10,513 nt of DNA from Phycisphaerae bacterium SM23_33. Lineage in GTDB: Bacteria; Planctomycetota; Phycisphaerae; SM23-33. Shown piece after piece: positions 9,101 to 10,513 of this stretch (its first letter is position 1; every line of letters starts with the position of its first letter). The position numbers were made by a program, and so were the translations under genes. Location of the stretch: positions 1-10,513 of the forward strand of contig LJUF01000168.1 in NCBI GenBank assembly GCA_001303665.1. Reading direction: 5' to 3'. The notes under the pieces are model-generated. The model worked only from the letters and a program-made list of their open reading frames with translations, made no database searches and was not told where the DNA came from.

Positions 9101-9481
9101 GGGCCGATGATGATGCGGTATGTTCCACTCCACCCCGCCGGAGATCCACGCCCCCAGCATCCCGATCAGGGCGGGCTTGATCACGTGCTGGCGGTAGATG
9201 AAGTCATATTGGTTCGTCTTGTCCAGGCCGGAGAAGATCCTTCCGCCGATCTCGGGAAGCACGCAGAGCTTGACGTACCGGTTCTCCAGGTAGACCGCAC
9301 GATAGGACTTCTCTTCCCGGACGTCCGTGAGCTTATCCAGCAGCGGGTACGGATAGATGGGCCCCTTGGCGCCCTGGTATCCGCGCCCGGTGTAGAACAT
9401 CGGGCTCAGCTCGGCAGGCCCCACACAATACGTGGGAACCGTCAACGCTTCCTCCCAGATCGCAACGTCGGTGCCAGGCAT
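6194..9481 (-). CDS. Large DUF5107-type protein with C-terminal TPR array
   Basis: The product is 1095 residues with no signal peptide, so cytoplasmic. Residues about 25-345 match what I know of DUF5107, a beta-sandwich-like domain of carbohydrate-related loci: YVKLCVLPEIGGRIFS (69-84), GGVEWNIPHHHRPS (115-128), VHVNGDYQVIFPPGTEYG (about 197-214), and ELMAGAYSDNQPDYSW (315-330). E118, H123-H125 and E315 are candidate active-site residues. A second beta region follows to about 440, then a Pro-rich linker (443-459). From about 465 to the end are TPR-like helical pairs, roughly ten or more, for example PYYEEALKRDPGDARANTAL (487-506) and EAARREFQEALRLRPDH (1068-1084). ATG 9481 is preferred because GGAG (9490-9493) lies eight bases upstream; GTG 9523 in the same frame would add 14 residues with a poor ribosome site. 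It follows the putative glycosidase gene by 51 bases and probably shares its transcript. The enzyme activity is not known to me; glycoside processing is inferred from the fold family and neighbour. Confidence 0.88.
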   Translation of the reverse strand: MPGTDVAIWEEALTVPTYCVGPAELSPMFYTGRGYQGAKGPIYPYPLLDKLTDVREEKSYRAVYLENRYVKLCVLPEIGGRIFSGLDKTNQYDFIYRQHVIKPALIGMLGAWISGGVEWNIPHHHRPSTFMPADYRLAENLDGSKTLWLGEIELRHRMKWIVGLTLHPGRSCLEVTIRIFNRTPYVHSFLCFTNVAVHVNGDYQVIFPPGTEYGTQHAKCEFVRWPIADGTYAGVDYSAGVDVSWWKNHPSPLSIFAWNHEDDFFGGYDHGRQAGILHVADHHAVPGKKFFTFGSGPAGRMWDNILTDADGPYLELMAGAYSDNQPDYSWIQPYETKTLTQYWYPVRQLGGVKNANRDAAVNLVVDERNVARLAFNATAEFRDAVAVLQAGESNLFQEKVTIGPDKPFVKELPLPHGVKPRHLKAALLSSSKRELISYRPVEPSRRPMPAPVQPPSRPEEIRTNEELYLTGLRLEQFHSSALEPYPYYEEALKRDPGDARANTALAVLYCKRGMFRQAREKLLAAIQRLTRNYTHPKDGESLYYLGVALKAQGHFAAARDALSKAAWSHAWRAAGHYVLAEIALQQGDLTGAMESVEQSLSCNALNTRARNLKTVLLRKAQRPEEAIALAWGTMAIDPLDFWARNERVLAEAGLGRQGRAERELARLTTLMRDEAQSYLELACDYENCGLWDEAIDVLARLLGSTGQAGPADPMVHYALGYYWESKGDEPKASQHYRLGSQMPTDYCFPFRLESVRWLSSAMKNNPADSHAPYYLGNLLFDLQPENAVRAWEESRRLDDTFAIVHRNLALAYARTDSDKARAIASLKRAIQCNGQDPRFFAELDQLLEAEAVSPRERLSLLEDNHEVVARRDDSLLRRIKLHVLLGQYDRAVRLLEKHHFRVWEGAERAAHDAYVDAHLLKGRGLFAAGRYPKALAEYEAASEYPPHLEFGQPHDGGRAAEVWYLIGTACEALGDGEKARAAFQQAVQKKKMGTYLSYYQGLACRKLGQEAEAATRFDELIQLGRDMLTAGPEADFFQKFSTRRDRPVGKADGHYLLGLGLLGKGDPEAARREFQEALRLRPDHLGAQTMLAELP

Positions 9482-9498
9482 CCCTATCTCTCCGGAGG

Positions 9499-9518
9499 CG
9501 GGAACCAACTCGTTCCCG
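9499..9518 (-). promoter_or_regulatory. Perfect intercistronic hairpin before the DUF5107-TPR gene
   Basis: On the minus strand CGGGAAC and GTTCCCG form a perfect 7-base-pair stem with a six-base loop (GAGTTG), starting 14 bases after the stop codon of the upstream gene and ending five bases before the GGAG ribosome site of the DUF5107-TPR gene. It has no T run, so it is not a simple terminator. It could stabilise or mark a processing point in the message, or modulate translation. Confidence 0.4.
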
Positions 9519-9532
9519 GGCACGCCCGCCCG

Positions 9533-10513
9533 TCAGCCGGCCCGATCAACGGCCATCTGCAGGAGCTGCTTGACGTGCGGGCTGGGCTGGCGGATGTCGC
9601 GGGCCGACACGCGGGTGAGGGTCGGGATCGCGCCCAGCGACAGGTGGACGCTGCTGCGCAGGACCTCGTCCTCCGTCCGCCCCGACAGCCCGGAGTAGCC
9701 GAAGCTCCGCGCCAGCCCCGCGAACAGCAGCGCGTTGAGGGCGCATCCGCCGGCGCGCTCCAGGCCCTTGCAGCTGCGGCCAGAGCTCCTGAACAGGTGC
9801 ACCTGGCCGAAGGAGAGGCCCTGCACGATGATCTCGTTGAGACCCTCGCCGCCGACGGCCAGCCCCGACCCGCCCGACGCGCCGGTCTCCAGCTCCGCCA
9901 CGTGATCGATCAGCCGCTTCATCCCCTGGGTGCTGGTGAGGTTCTCCACCAGGCCATTGTGCAGGTTGTAGGTGCAGAGGGTCACGTCGATGAAAACCGC
10001 GTCCACCGGCAGATCGGCCAGGCCCTGCTGAATGTTCTCGGCCAGGATAGACCGCCACATGCCCAGGCCGGGATGGATCTTCACCATGACCTTGCGCTGA
10101 CGGTTCTCCAGGAGACTGACGTTGGAGTTGGGGACGCTCAAGACGCCCTCCTCCCGCTCATAGCCCCAGCCCAGCAGGCCCTTGCCGGCCACGTCGCGGT
10201 ACTGGAAGTCGCGCAGGTAGGCGTAGGCGGGGTGGGTCGGGTCCATGTCGATGGAGTTGCAGTGCGGCAGGATGTGAAAGCCCATCCCGGCGCCCTTGGC
10301 GATGAACGCCCGGGCCCGGGGCGAGGCCACGTAACTGGGGTAGTTCTCGTCGTAGCCGTCGGTCCGCCAATTGGAGAAGTGGATGAGTGTCTTTTTGGGA
10401 TCGACCTTCTCGGTGAGGGCGTCGAGCAGCTCCACGTCGCCGTCGCACCAGCCAATCGCCAGCGTGATCTCATCCACCCAGGGCTTGCGCCGGCCTGGGC
10501 GGCCCTGGAGGTC
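9533..10513 (-). CDS. Putative TIM-barrel glycoside hydrolase-like protein (5' end outside window)
   Basis: The reading frame is open to the window edge, so the N-terminus is missing; 326 residues are visible, ending at TGA 9533-9535. A GTG at 10477 is internal, since the sequence before it (GRRKPWVDEITLAIGW) reads as continuous protein. The pattern is of the later strands of a (beta/alpha)8 barrel: TLIHFSNWRTDGYDENYP, then GMGFHILPHCNSIDMD, then VDAVFIDVT, then GLAVGGEGLNE and QVHLFRSSG. In visible-residue numbering D176 (in FIDVT) and E223 or E227 (in GGEGLNE) lie at strand ends where retaining glycosidases carry nucleophile and acid/base. It resembles uncharacterised glycosidase-like families such as DUF6259 or GH101-related proteins, but I cannot fix the family. 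It precedes the DUF5107-TPR gene by 51 bases and probably acts with it on the same sugar. Confidence 0.7.
   Translation of the reverse strand, partial: DLQGRPGRRKPWVDEITLAIGWCDGDVELLDALTEKVDPKKTLIHFSNWRTDGYDENYPSYVASPRARAFIAKGAGMGFHILPHCNSIDMDPTHPAYAYLRDFQYRDVAGKGLLGWGYEREEGVLSVPNSNVSLLENRQRKVMVKIHPGLGMWRSILAENIQQGLADLPVDAVFIDVTLCTYNLHNGLVENLTSTQGMKRLIDHVAELETGASGGSGLAVGGEGLNEIIVQGLSFGQVHLFRSSGRSCKGLERAGGCALNALLFAGLARSFGYSGLSGRTEDEVLRSSVHLSLGAIPTLTRVSARDIRQPSPHVKQLLQMAVDRAG

Overview
The window is GC-rich bacterial chromosome (roughly two thirds G+C by eye), coding on almost its whole length, with gaps between genes of 21 to 299 bases. No mobile element, CRISPR array, tRNA, rRNA or defence gene is visible. 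The mix of genes suggests Planctomycetota, perhaps the Phycisphaerae side: a PQQ-type propeller lipoprotein, a very large DUF5107-TPR protein, a putative TIM-barrel glycosidase, a SPASM-like radical SAM protein, and housekeeping genes scattered rather than clustered. This placement is an inference from gene content only.

Layout. At the left edge (1-113, +) is the last part of a PduO-type ATP:cob(I)alamin adenosyltransferase. Convergent to it is purH (142-1764, -), the bifunctional enzyme of the last two steps of IMP synthesis. Upstream on the same strand are a propeller lipoprotein (1932-3140) and a 92-residue cytoplasmic protein of unknown function (3286-3564), with gaps of 167 and 145 bases. 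A plausible sigma70-type promoter (3679-3707, -) stands before the small gene. A 299-base divergent region separates it from a secreted coiled-coil protein with a calcium-type acidic loop (3864-5024, +), the only complete gene on the plus strand.

The right half lies on the minus strand and reads, in transcription order: a putative intracellular carbohydrate-active TIM-barrel protein cut by the window edge (9533-10513), a 1095-residue DUF5107 plus TPR protein (6194-9481, 51 bases downstream), and a radical SAM/SPASM-like protein (5046-6071, 122 bases further). The first two are close enough to be co-transcribed and look like a cytoplasmic glycan- or glycoside-processing pair. The radical SAM gene has its own possible promoter placed so near the start codon that the message would be almost leaderless.

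Most of the window is ordinary chromosome. The parts worth attention are the DUF5107-TPR/TIM-barrel pair with a perfect hairpin between its genes, the orphan radical SAM protein with a shortened SPASM cysteine set, and the unexplained secreted coiled-coil protein with a dyad in its leader.
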